From: Clostridiales bacterium
Lineage (GTDB): Bacteria; Bacillota_A; Clostridia; Oscillospirales; Oscillospiraceae
Length of the DNA: 64,000 nucleotides
Assembly: GCA_014799485.1 (NCBI GenBank)
Contig: JAAVHY010000036.1
Span: 21,124-85,123 of the forward strand
Direction: 5' to 3'
Shown here: positions 37,509 to 44,936 of the stretch, in pieces
Layout of the letters: every line of letters starts with the position of its first letter
Position numbering within the stretch: position 1 is the first letter of the stretch
Position numbers and translations under genes: made by a program
The notes under the pieces: generated by a model
Databases searched by the model: none
Told to the model about the DNA's origin: nothing
Seen by the model: the letters and a program-made list of their open reading frames with translations, nothing else

Positions 37509-37537
37509 ATTATAGCCTTTTCCCTCTTGCATTTCAA
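37509..37537 (-). promoter_or_regulatory. Predicted promoter of nnr operon
   Basis: On the minus strand TTGAAA (37532-37537) and TATAAT (37509-37514) are 17 bp apart, 26 bp before the nnr start. It overlaps the opposing promoter at 37527-37555. Confidence 0.7.
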
Positions 37538-37555
37538 CCTTTATTGTGTTATAAA
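37527..37555 (+). promoter_or_regulatory. Predicted promoter of the T-box/yitT/pheST operon
   Basis: TTGCAT (37527-37532) and TATAAA (37550-37555) are 17 bp apart, directly upstream of the T-box leader and face to face with the nnr promoter. Confidence 0.6.
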
Positions 37556-37561
37556 GGTTGG

Positions 37562-37797
37562 TAGCGAAATGCGAAGAACGGGAAAATAGGGAGTTTTGCC
37601 ACCAGGCAGAGAGGGGCGGCCGCCGGCTGAAAGCCGCCCCGGTGCGCGTCCCTTGGTTCGCCCGGGAGCGGCCCGCGAGAGCGGGACGGCTGGCCGCCGT
37701 TAACCGGCTTCGAGTGCGCGCGGAAAGCGCGAATGCGGGTGGTACCGCGGAAGGGTCGCCTTTCGTCCCCGGTTTGCGGGGAGGAAGGGCGTTTTTT
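37562..37797 (+). promoter_or_regulatory. T-box leader (probably phenylalanine-specific)
   Basis: The conserved T-box core GGGTGGTACCGCGG lies at 37737-37750. It is followed by a terminator with stem CGCCTTTCGTCCCC and tail TTTTTT (37757-37797). The upstream part has Stem I features: a GGCAGAGAGG segment near 37612 and strong hairpins. A TTC at 37657-37659 in the Stem I 3' region is a candidate specifier for Phe, consistent with pheS and pheT downstream. Uncharged tRNA would favour antitermination. The specifier assignment is an inference without a fold. Confidence 0.88.
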
Positions 37798-37839
37798 ATC
37801 CCCACCCGCCGTCCGCGCGCCATCATAAGGAGGGATCTG

Positions 37840-38724
37840 ATGCAAGACGCCCGAAGCAAGCTCAAATTGAAGTGGGGCCGTTTCCCCGCCCTGCTGCTGG
37901 CAGGTATCATCAACGCCTTTGGCGTGACGATTTTCCTCTATCCCGTCAACCTGTACGACAGCGGTATATCCGGCACGTCCATGCTGCTGGCCCAGCTCAC
38001 CCCTGACGAGGTGTCCCTGTCCCTGTTCCTGGCCGTGCTCAACGTCCCGCTGTTTTTGTTCGGCCTGAAGCGCCAGGGCAGGGAGTTCACCATCTATTCC
38101 CTGTTCGCCGTGGCGGTGTACTCCGTCAGCGCGTGGCTCATCACCGATGTGCTGCCCATCGACGTGGCCATCGCCTCCCCCCTGGCGGGGCAGGACCTGC
38201 TGCTCTGCGCGCTGTTCGGCGGCATCATCTCCGGGCTCGGCAGCGGCCTCACCATCCGCCTGGGCGGCGCCATCGACGGCATTGAGGTCATGGCGGTCAT
38301 CTTCGCCAAGCGGCTGGGGCTGACGGTGGGCACCTTCGTGATGGTCTACAACGTGGCGCTGTACATCGTGTGCGGCGTCGCCCTGAACAGCTGGATCCTG
38401 CCGCTGTACTCCATCGTCACCTACGCCGCCGCCCTCAAAACGGTGGACTTCGTGGTGGAGGGCATCGACCGCTCCAAAGCGGCCTCCATCATCACCAGCC
38501 ATCCCAAAGAGGTGTGCGACGCCCTTTCCCAGCACTTCGGCAGCGGCGTGACCTGGATGGAGGCCTGGGGCGGGTTCTCCCACTCACGGAAGGCTATGGT
38601 CTACTTCGTGGTCAACCGCTTCCAGATCAGCCAGATGCGGGACATCGTACACGAGGCCGACCCCTCCGCCTATATCACCATCAGCGACGTGGCCGATGTG
38701 TTCAAGGTCAACCAGGATCTGTAA
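37840..38724 (+). CDS. YitT-family (DUF2179) membrane protein
   Basis: About 294 residues from the ATG preceded by AAGGAGG; the frame is open further upstream through the T-box but that is non-coding. It has five or six hydrophobic segments (about 15-180) with the family's GLGSGLTIRLGGAIDGIEV block, and a C-terminal cytosolic DUF2179 domain (about 205-290). The function of YitT proteins is unknown. It sits between the T-box and pheS, so it is predicted to respond to phenylalanyl-tRNA charging; 27 bp separate it from pheS. Confidence 0.9.
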   Translation: MQDARSKLKLKWGRFPALLLAGIINAFGVTIFLYPVNLYDSGISGTSMLLAQLTPDEVSLSLFLAVLNVPLFLFGLKRQGREFTIYSLFAVAVYSVSAWLITDVLPIDVAIASPLAGQDLLLCALFGGIISGLGSGLTIRLGGAIDGIEVMAVIFAKRLGLTVGTFVMVYNVALYIVCGVALNSWILPLYSIVTYAAALKTVDFVVEGIDRSKAASIITSHPKEVCDALSQHFGSGVTWMEAWGGFSHSRKAMVYFVVNRFQISQMRDIVHEADPSAYITISDVADVFKVNQDL

Positions 38725-38751
38725 ATCAGCACATGATAAAGGAGTTTTAAC

Positions 38752-39777
38752 ATGAAAGAACAGTTAGCAAAAATCCGCGCCGAGGCGCTCTCCGCCTTTG
38801 AGAGCGTCAAGGATTCCGCCGCCCTGGACGAGCTGCGGGTGAAGTACTTGGGCAAAAAGGGCGAGCTGACGGCGGTCTTGAAGCAGATGGGCAAGCTGTC
38901 CGCCGAGGAGCGCCCCGCCATGGGCCAGCTGGCCAACGAGGTCCGCGCCGCCCTGGAGGGCGCCCTGGACGCCGCCTCCCAGAAGCTGGAGGCCGCCGCC
39001 ATGGAGCTGAAGCTGAAGGCGGAGACAGTGGACGTGACCATCCCCGGCAAGCAGATGCAGGTGGGCCGCCGCCACCCCATGAACACCGCCCTGGAGGAGA
39101 TCAAGGACATCTTTATCGGGATGGGCTTCACCGTGCTGGACGGCCCGGAGATCGAGCTGGCCGAGCTGAACTTCGACCGGCTCAACGCCGAGGAGGGCCA
39201 CCCCTCCCGGGACTGGTCGGACACCTTCTACTTTGACGAGGACAGCCGGGTGATGCTCCGCTCCCAGACCTCCCCCATGCAGGTCCGGGCCATGGACTCC
39301 ATGGAGCTGCCCATCCGCATTATCGCCCCCGGCCGGGTGTACCGCAAGGACGAGGTGGACGCCACCCACTCCCCCATGTTCCACCAGGTGGAGGGCATGG
39401 TCATCGACAAGGGCATCACCATGGCCGACCTGAAGGGCACGCTGAACACCCTGGCGGAGCGGCTGTTCGGGGTGGGCACCGTCACCCGCTTCCGCCCCCA
39501 CCACTTCCCCTTCACCGAGCCCTCCTGCGAGATGGACGTGCAGTGTCACAAGTGCGGCGGCGCCGGCTGCCCCACCTGCAAGGGCGAGGGCTGGATCGAG
39601 CTGCTGGGCGCGGGGATGATCCACCCCCGGGTGCTGGAGATGGCGGGCATCGACCCCGACGAGTGGTCGGGCTGGGCCTTCGGCATGGGCCTGGAGCGCA
39701 CCGCCCTGCGCCGGTTCAAGATCGATGACCTGCGCCTGATTTTCGAGAACGACGTCCGGTTCTTAGAGCAGTTTTAA
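38752..39777 (+). CDS. pheS: Phenylalanyl-tRNA synthetase alpha subunit
   Basis: A 341-residue class II synthetase subunit with an N-terminal coiled coil (about 1-85) and a catalytic core. Motif 1 is around RHPMNTALEEI, motif 2 around GRVYRKDEVDATHSPMFHQ, and motif 3 around GWAFGMGLERTALRRF. It also has a Cys-rich insert CHKCGGAGCPTCKG (about 264-277). It forms an alpha2-beta2 enzyme with PheT. AAAGGAG precedes the ATG. Fifteen bases separate it from pheT. Confidence 0.96.
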   Translation: MKEQLAKIRAEALSAFESVKDSAALDELRVKYLGKKGELTAVLKQMGKLSAEERPAMGQLANEVRAALEGALDAASQKLEAAAMELKLKAETVDVTIPGKQMQVGRRHPMNTALEEIKDIFIGMGFTVLDGPEIELAELNFDRLNAEEGHPSRDWSDTFYFDEDSRVMLRSQTSPMQVRAMDSMELPIRIIAPGRVYRKDEVDATHSPMFHQVEGMVIDKGITMADLKGTLNTLAERLFGVGTVTRFRPHHFPFTEPSCEMDVQCHKCGGAGCPTCKGEGWIELLGAGMIHPRVLEMAGIDPDEWSGWAFGMGLERTALRRFKIDDLRLIFENDVRFLEQF

Positions 39778-39792
39778 GAGGAGGGAACGACT

Positions 39793-42189
39793 ATGAATTT
39801 AAGCCGAAAGTGGCTCAATGAGTTTGTGAAAGTGGACGCCCCCGACCGGGAATTCGCCGAGGCCATGACCCTGTCCGGCTCCAAGGTGGAGGGCACCTCC
39901 GTGGAGGGCGCGGAAATCAGCAATGTGGTGGTGGGTCAGGTCAAGTCCCTGGTGCGCCACCCCAACTCCGACCATATGTGGATCTGCCAGGTGGACGTGG
40001 GCAAAGACGAGCCCCTCCAGATCGTCACCGGGGCGCAGAACGTGAAGGAAGACGACCTGGTGCCCGTGGCCCTGCACAAGTCCACCCTCCCCGGCGGCAA
40101 GAAGATCGAAAAGGGCAAGCTGCGGGGCGAGGTGTCCAACGGGATGCTGTGCTCCTTCGCCGAGCTGGGCCTGGACCAGCGGGACTTCCCCGCCGCCTAT
40201 GCCGACGGCATCTGGATCCTGTCCGACGACCCGGAGCTGACGGGCCTCACCTTGGGCCAGGACATCCGGGAGGCCGTGGGCCTGGACGACCACGTGGTGG
40301 AATTCGAGATCACCCCCAACCGCCCGGACTGCCTGTCCGTCATCGGCCTGGCCCGGGAGGCGTCCGCCACCTTTGGCGCCCCCCTCACCCTCCACGAGCC
40401 GGAGGTCAAGGGCGGGGCGGACGGCGTGCTCCCCGATCTGCTGGACGTGGAGACCCCCGCCGCCGACCTGGTGCCCCGGTACACCGCCCGGATGGTGCGC
40501 AACGTGAAGATCGCCCCCTCCCCCAAGTGGATGCGGGAGCGGCTGCGCGCCATGGGGGTGCGGCCCATCAACAATATCGTGGACATCACCAACTACGTCA
40601 TGCTGGAGTACGGCCAGCCCATGCACGCCTTTGACTACCGCTACGTCAACGGCGGCAGGATCATCGTCCGCCGGGCCGCTGAGGGCGAACCCCTCACCAC
40701 CCTGGACGGCAAGGAACACCGGCTCACCGCCAACCATCTGGTCATCGCCGACGAGGGCCGGGCGGTGGGTCTGGCGGGCATCATGGGCGGATTGAACTCC
40801 GAGATCGTGGACGACACCGCCGACGTGGTGTTCGAGTCCGCCTGCTTCGACGGCACCTGCATCCGCAAGGGCGCGCTGGCCCTGGGTATGCGCACCGAGG
40901 CCTCCGCCAAGTTCGAGAAGGGGCTGGACCCCATGAACACCCTGCCCGCCGTCAACCGGGCCTGCGAGCTGGTTGAGATGCTGGGCGCGGGCGAGGTGGT
41001 GGACGGCGTCATCGACATCCTGAACTTCGTCCCCCAGCCCACCGTCCTGCCCCTGGAGCCGGACAAGATCAACGCCCTGCTGGGCACCGGCGTGCCCGAG
41101 GACGAGATGGTCCGCATCCTCAAGAGCCTGGACTTCGGCGTGGAGGGCGGCCAGGTGTCCGTCCCCTCCTGGCGGGGCGACGTGAAGCGCATGGCCGATC
41201 TGGCGGAGGAAGTGGCCCGGTTCCACGGCTACAACAACATCCCCAACACCCTTATGCGGGGCCAGACCACCCAGGGGGGCTACTCCGCCGACCAGAAGGT
41301 GGAAAACCGCCTGGGCGAGCTGTGCCGCGCCTGCGGGTACAGCGAGATCATCACCTACTCCTTCATCAGCCCCACCGCCTATGACAAGATCGGCTGGGCC
41401 GCGGACGAGCCCCTGCGGGAGAGCATGAAGATCCTCAACCCCCTGGGGGAAGACACCTCCATCATGCGCACCACCGCCCTGCCCTCCATGCTGGAGATCC
41501 TCCAGCGCAACTACAATTACCGCAACAAGGCCGTCAGGCTCTACGAGCTGGGCAAGGTCTACCTCCCCGGCGGCGCGGACGGGCTGGCGGTGGAGCCCAA
41601 GTTCCTCACCCTGGGCGCTTACGGCGGCGGCATGGACTTCTTCACCATCAAGGGCGCGGTGGAGGCCATTCTGAAGGACCTGCGGGCGGCGGACGTGGCC
41701 TTCTACCCCTGCCAGGACGACCCGTCCTACCACCCGGGCCGCTGTGCCGGCATCCGGGCCGGGGACCAGCACATCGGCGTGGTGGGCCAGATCCATCCCG
41801 CCGTGGCCGCCAACTACGGCGTGGACACCGAGCTGTACTGCGCGGAGCTGAGCGTGGAGGCCCTGCTGGCCGCCCGCGGGGCCGACCCGGAGTACGTCCC
41901 CCTGCCCAAGTTCCCCGCCGTCACCCGGGACATCGCCGTGGTGTGCGGTGAGGACGTCACCGTGGGGGCGCTGGAGGCCGCCATCCTCAAGGGCGCCAAG
42001 GGCCTGCTCAAAGACGTCGCCCTGTTCGACATCTACCGCGGCAAGAACATCGGCGAGGGCAGGAAGTCTGTGGCCTTCAGCCTCACCCTGCGGGCCGACG
42101 ACCGCTCCCTCACCGGCGAGGAGGCGGACGAGGACGTGAAGTCTATTCTGGAAACCTTGGAGCGGGACTGCGGCGCGGTGTTGCGCTGA
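39793..42189 (+). CDS. pheT: Phenylalanyl-tRNA synthetase beta subunit
   Basis: A 798-residue subunit with the usual order: N-terminal tRNA-binding (EMAP-like) domain (about 40-150), B3/4 editing domain with the region around KGALALGMRTEASAKFEKG, B5 domain (about 410-480), the catalytic-like core, and a C-terminal ferredoxin-fold anticodon-binding domain (about 700-798, with KFPAVTRDIAVV). It edits Tyr-tRNA(Phe) and completes the PheRS heterotetramer. It is the last gene of the T-box operon and is followed by a strong terminator. Confidence 0.96.
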   Translation: MNLSRKWLNEFVKVDAPDREFAEAMTLSGSKVEGTSVEGAEISNVVVGQVKSLVRHPNSDHMWICQVDVGKDEPLQIVTGAQNVKEDDLVPVALHKSTLPGGKKIEKGKLRGEVSNGMLCSFAELGLDQRDFPAAYADGIWILSDDPELTGLTLGQDIREAVGLDDHVVEFEITPNRPDCLSVIGLAREASATFGAPLTLHEPEVKGGADGVLPDLLDVETPAADLVPRYTARMVRNVKIAPSPKWMRERLRAMGVRPINNIVDITNYVMLEYGQPMHAFDYRYVNGGRIIVRRAAEGEPLTTLDGKEHRLTANHLVIADEGRAVGLAGIMGGLNSEIVDDTADVVFESACFDGTCIRKGALALGMRTEASAKFEKGLDPMNTLPAVNRACELVEMLGAGEVVDGVIDILNFVPQPTVLPLEPDKINALLGTGVPEDEMVRILKSLDFGVEGGQVSVPSWRGDVKRMADLAEEVARFHGYNNIPNTLMRGQTTQGGYSADQKVENRLGELCRACGYSEIITYSFISPTAYDKIGWAADEPLRESMKILNPLGEDTSIMRTTALPSMLEILQRNYNYRNKAVRLYELGKVYLPGGADGLAVEPKFLTLGAYGGGMDFFTIKGAVEAILKDLRAADVAFYPCQDDPSYHPGRCAGIRAGDQHIGVVGQIHPAVAANYGVDTELYCAELSVEALLAARGADPEYVPLPKFPAVTRDIAVVCGEDVTVGALEAAILKGAKGLLKDVALFDIYRGKNIGEGRKSVAFSLTLRADDRSLTGEEADEDVKSILETLERDCGAVLR

Positions 42190-42220
42190 CGTCCGCCCCG
42201 CCATACCCCATAACTAAAAA

Positions 42221-42263
42221 CCGCCCCCCGGCGCAGGATCTCCCCGCGCCGGGGGGCGGTTTT
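42221..42263. terminator. Terminator of the pheST operon
   Basis: The stem CCGCCCCCCGGCGC is followed by TTTTAT on plus. On minus the hairpin is followed by TTTTTAG, so it also protects against the converging hydrolase gene. Confidence 0.88.
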
Positions 42264-42298
42264 ATCCGCTGGTTCATTTTATCGGGAACGGCCTGCGC

Positions 42299-43258
42299 TC
42301 ACCCCTCCATCTCCGGGAAAAAATCCCCCAGGAAGGTGGACACCGCCGTCCAGTACAGCCCCTCGTCCGTCCCCACCGCCTCGGCATGGCCCGCCCCGGG
42401 CACCCACAAGAAGCTCTTGGGGCAGCGGGCCGCCTGGTGCAGCTTGCCCATCATGGCGGCGGGCACAAAGTCGTCCTCCACGCCGTGGATGAACAGGGTG
42501 GGCGTGGCCGACTGGGCCACCGCCTGGATGGGGGCCGCGTCCCGCAGGTCGAAGCCGGCCCGGCGCAGCGCCGTCTTGCGCAGGGCGGAAAACAGCACCC
42601 CCGCCGGAACCGGGACCCGGACGGACGGCCCGCCTCCCCGGCCCAGTTGATGGCGCAGCTCCGCCTCGATGCTGGTATAGGCGCAGTCGGACACGGCGGC
42701 CTTCACCTGCCGGGGCAGGACCCCGCCGGTGGCCATCAGCACCGCGGCCGCCCCCATGGACACGCCGTGGAGGACGATCTCCGCCCCCGGGTCCTTCCGG
42801 GCAATATAATTGCACCAGCCCACCAGATCCAGCCGCTCGTCATAGCCCCAGCCCACATAATCGCCTTCGCTCCTGCCGTGGCCCCGCTGGTCCGGCATCA
42901 GCACGTGCCAGCCCAGCTCGTGGTAGTGTTTCGCAATAGCGCCTATGGACTCATAGGTGTCGTGGTAGCCGTGGACGCACACCGCCCAGCGGTGGCAGTC
43001 CGGCCTGCCCGGGGCCAGCGCCGCCCACAGGATGAGGCCGTCCACCGCCTGGATGGTGGCCTCCCGGAAGCCCTCCCGCTCCCGGGCCCACAGCCGGCCC
43101 CCGTCTGGAACCAGGCCGTCGTCCCACTCCTCCGGGTCCTGTCTCCGGGGCAGCATCAGCTGGTTATACAGGTAATTGCCCAGCGCGGCCCAGCCGCCGG
43201 CGGCCCCGGCGCCCGCCGCGGCCAACCCAAGCAGTCCAAATGTCGTCTTCTTTTTCAT
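42299..43258 (-). CDS. Membrane-anchored alpha/beta hydrolase
   Basis: About 319 residues from the ATG preceded by GGGAGG; an extended upstream frame is unsupported. After a short N-terminal membrane anchor (about 5-27) comes an alpha/beta-hydrolase fold with nucleophile Ser in HGVSMGAA (about 186-193), an oxyanion strand CVHGYHDT, the acid in GVEDDFVP and the catalytic His in GAGHAEA. It resembles the YqkD/BAAT-like serine hydrolases of Firmicutes. Substrate unknown. Promoter TTGACG-17-TATGAT at 43283-43311. Confidence 0.88.
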   Translation of the reverse strand: MKKKTTFGLLGLAAAGAGAAGGWAALGNYLYNQLMLPRRQDPEEWDDGLVPDGGRLWAREREGFREATIQAVDGLILWAALAPGRPDCHRWAVCVHGYHDTYESIGAIAKHYHELGWHVLMPDQRGHGRSEGDYVGWGYDERLDLVGWCNYIARKDPGAEIVLHGVSMGAAAVLMATGGVLPRQVKAAVSDCAYTSIEAELRHQLGRGGGPSVRVPVPAGVLFSALRKTALRRAGFDLRDAAPIQAVAQSATPTLFIHGVEDDFVPAAMMGKLHQAARCPKSFLWVPGAGHAEAVGTDEGLYWTAVSTFLGDFFPEMEG

Positions 43259-43282
43259 AGCGGCCTCCCATTCGTTTTTCCC

Positions 43283-43311
43283 ATCATAACCCAGCCCGCC
43301 CCGCCCGTCAA
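43283..43311 (-). promoter_or_regulatory. Predicted promoter of the hydrolase gene
   Basis: On the minus strand TTGACG (43306-43311) and TATGAT (43283-43288) are 17 bp apart, 25 bp before the start codon. Confidence 0.65.
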
Positions 43312-43438
43312 CGGGCAACGTGTAAAACCTTTGTAAATCCGGGCCCCAAAGCATACCGGCGTGCAACGTTTCCAGCGCCGCTTGTCCCTTTTTCGGGTCT
43401 TTTTCAAAAATTCGCCGAAAAAATCGCCCCCCATGGCC

Positions 43439-43467
43439 TTGACTTTCCATGCGGGACGTGTTATTTT
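43439..43467 (+). promoter_or_regulatory. Predicted promoter of the SOS-box locus
   Basis: TTGACT (43439-43444) and TATTTT (43462-43467) are 17 bp apart on the plus strand, 12 bp upstream of a LexA-type box. Confidence 0.5.
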
Positions 43468-43479
43468 AAAAAACGAAAT

Positions 43480-43493
43480 CGAACGAGCGTTCC
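43480..43493 (+). promoter_or_regulatory. LexA-type SOS box
   Basis: CGAACGAGCGTTCC matches the Bacillus-type consensus CGAACRNRYGTTYC at every position. It lies between a plausible promoter and an AAAGGAGGT ribosome binding site, the normal place for LexA repression. Confidence 0.7.
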
Positions 43494-43745
43494 AAAAGAG
43501 AAAGGAGGTTCGATATATGAGCCAGTAGTTAAAACAGATGGACGTATGGCTTTAAAAAGCCGCCGCAAGCGATAGGAAGCTTACCAAAACGGGGCCCTCG
43601 CAAAGCCGGCCTTCTGAGCGGCGGCGCTTATGCGCCGTAAATTCGCAGCCGCAAAGCGGCGGAGAATTGCGCAGGGCTGGCTTCGCCAGCCCGAGCATCC
43701 AAATGCGGTCGGGTGAAGCGGCCAAAGGCCGCTGAAACCCAAATG
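43494..43745 (+). other. SOS-box transcript with a three-codon ORF and strong RNA structure
   Basis: AAAGGAGGT at 43501-43509 precedes ATG AGC CAG TAG (43517-43528), encoding only Met-Ser-Gln. A second stop comes at 43553, then the same frame stays open for 59 codons without a start until 43733. Downstream hairpins include GCCGCAAAGCGGC, GGGCTGGCTTCGCCAGCCC and GCGGCCAAAGGCCGC, ending at the terminator at 43746-43781. It may be a DNA-damage-induced small RNA, a leader peptide, or the remains of a decayed SOS gene. No protein family is recognised. Confidence 0.5.
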
Positions 43746-43781
43746 GAAAATGAGCAACCCCTTACGGGGTCACTCATTTTC
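43746..43781. terminator. Terminator between the SOS-box locus and tRNA-Tyr
   Basis: A 16-bp near-perfect stem (GAAAATGAGCAACCCC) with a TTAC loop. The plus strand ends in ATTTTCTGG and the minus strand in ATTTTCC. It starts one base after the tRNA CCA on minus, so it can end both transcripts. Confidence 0.75.
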
Positions 43782-43866
43782 TGGTGGAGGAGGATGGATT
43801 CGAACCATCGAAGGCAAAGCCAGCAGATTTACAGTCTGTCCCCTTTGGCCACTTGGGTACTCCTCC
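43782..43866 (-). tRNA. tRNA-Tyr (GUA)
   Basis: An 85-nt class II tRNA with acceptor GGAGGAG/CTCCTCC, discriminator A and encoded CCA. The anticodon loop is CTGTAAA inside CAGA/TCTG, giving GUA. The long variable arm fits bacterial Tyr. Confidence 0.95.
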
Positions 43867-43890
43867 ATATTCAATTGAGGCGGAAGAAGG

Positions 43891-43966
43891 TGGAGCTGGT
43901 GGACGGATTCGAACCCCCGACCTGCTGATTACAAATCAGCTGCTCTACCAGCTGAGCTACACCAGC
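43891..43966 (-). tRNA. tRNA-Thr (UGU)
   Basis: A 76-nt tRNA with acceptor GCTGGTG/CACCAGC, discriminator T, encoded CCA and TTCGAAT in the T loop. The loop TTTGTAA is closed by CTGA/TCAG, giving the anticodon UGU. It is upstream of tRNA-Tyr in the same transcript. Confidence 0.95.
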
Positions 43967-44018
43967 ACAGCAGCTTCCGCGTTCACAACGATGGTTATTA
44001 TAACAGCAGGAGGCAGAC

Positions 44019-44249
44019 TTGTCAACTATTTTTCAAAAAGAATTCAAAAAGATCGGGGCGTACCCCCGCTCTCCGGGGGAAGCGCGCTGCTCCCTGTGCG
44101 GCGGGGAGCTGTACCCGGGCGACCCCTATTTCGCGCTGGACGGCAGGGCTGTGTGTGAAGACTGCCTGGGCCGCTATGCCAGGGGCTATTTCGCCCACCG
44201 CCTGCGCCGGGTGGGGGCGGAGACAGGGGACGGACGGGAGAAATTTTAA
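44019..44249 (+). CDS. Small zinc-ribbon protein
   Basis: A 76-residue protein starting with TTG, seven bases after AGGAGG. Two CxxC knuckles are visible (CSLCGG about 24-29 and CEDCLG about 46-51), spaced like a LIM-type or FYVE-like zinc ribbon, followed by a basic C-terminus. It is the first of three closely spaced small genes, with the sigma-region-4-like gene at the end. Function unknown; nucleic acid or protein binding is likely from the fold. Confidence 0.7.
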   Translation: MSTIFQKEFKKIGAYPRSPGEARCSLCGGELYPGDPYFALDGRAVCEDCLGRYARGYFAHRLRRVGAETGDGREKF

Positions 44250-44275
44250 CGCTGTATGGCAGAGAAGGAGCACCA

Positions 44276-44530
44276 ATGACTTTGTACGAGCTATCACGGG
44301 AATATGAGCAGACGGCGGCCGCGCTGCGCCGCCGCATCGGGGAGCTGGAACGGGCACGCCGGGAGACGGCGGACGAAGGGCGCCGCCTCCAGCTGGACAG
44401 GCGCATCCGCCCCCTGCGCTCCATGTACCGGGACGTGCGGGCGGTGGCCCGCCACCTGGAGCGCTACTACCAAAAGCGCGCCCCCCGGCGGGCCGGGAGC
44501 GCGTCCGCGGACCATGGAAGGAGGCCTTGA
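44276..44530 (+). CDS. Small helical, Arg-rich protein
   Basis: An 84-residue protein rich in Arg and Glu and predicted to be almost entirely helical or coiled coil, with a basic unstructured tail. AGAAGGAGC precedes the ATG. It starts 27 bp after the zinc-ribbon gene and ends four bases before the sigma-like gene. Its stop lies beside the ribosome binding site of that gene, so translation is probably coupled. No family is recognised. Confidence 0.65.
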   Translation: MTLYELSREYEQTAAALRRRIGELERARRETADEGRRLQLDRRIRPLRSMYRDVRAVARHLERYYQKRAPRRAGSASADHGRRP

Positions 44531-44533
44531 CCC

Positions 44534-44851
44534 ATGCGCACCATCTCTTACGACAACACCTTCGGCATGGTGGACCTGGCGGTATACACCAACCTTATGG
44601 CGGAGGACAACAAAGACCAGATCAACCGGCTCAAGCGGAACCTCACCCACGCCCTGCGCGAAGACGTGACCGAGCGCCAGCGGGAGTACATGATCCTCTA
44701 CTACGGCCGGAACATGAGCATGGAGGCCATCGCCCAGCAGTGCGGGGTGAACAAGTCCACCGTGTCCCGCACCCTGAAGCGGGGCCGCCAGCGGCTGTAC
44801 CGCTGCCTGCGCTACGGCGCGGCCAACCTTCTGGAGCAGGCGGAAAGTTAA
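44534..44851 (+). CDS. Sigma-70 region 4-like DNA-binding protein
   Basis: A 105-residue protein whose C-terminal half is a sigma-region-4 helix-turn-helix (LTHALREDVTERQREYMILY then MSMEAIAQQCGVNKSTVSRTL). Region 2 of a sigma factor is absent, so it is not a full sigma factor. It is more like the short sigma-like activators of phages and mobile elements or the YlxM type. The AAGGAGG is inside the end of the upstream gene. It could control late or stress genes; targets unknown. Confidence 0.8.
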   Translation: MRTISYDNTFGMVDLAVYTNLMAEDNKDQINRLKRNLTHALREDVTERQREYMILYYGRNMSMEAIAQQCGVNKSTVSRTLKRGRQRLYRCLRYGAANLLEQAES

Positions 44852-44936
44852 ATGTTTTAAGTGTTGAAAACCGCCCTGACCTATGGTAAGATTTCATGAA
44901 CGGCCATGGGCCAACTCAAAAAACCGAGGTCATATC

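Noticed and set aside
39799..42204. 801-codon minus-strand ORF over pheT
   Set aside because: Exactly antisense to a confident pheT; composition is shadow-like.
43784..44158. 124-codon plus-strand ORF
   Set aside because: It runs through tRNA-Tyr and tRNA-Thr in antisense and shares the zinc-ribbon region in a different frame.
43494..44851. Prophage or integrative element next to the tRNA pair
   Set aside because: No integrase, no direct repeat of a tRNA 3' end and no structural genes are visible.
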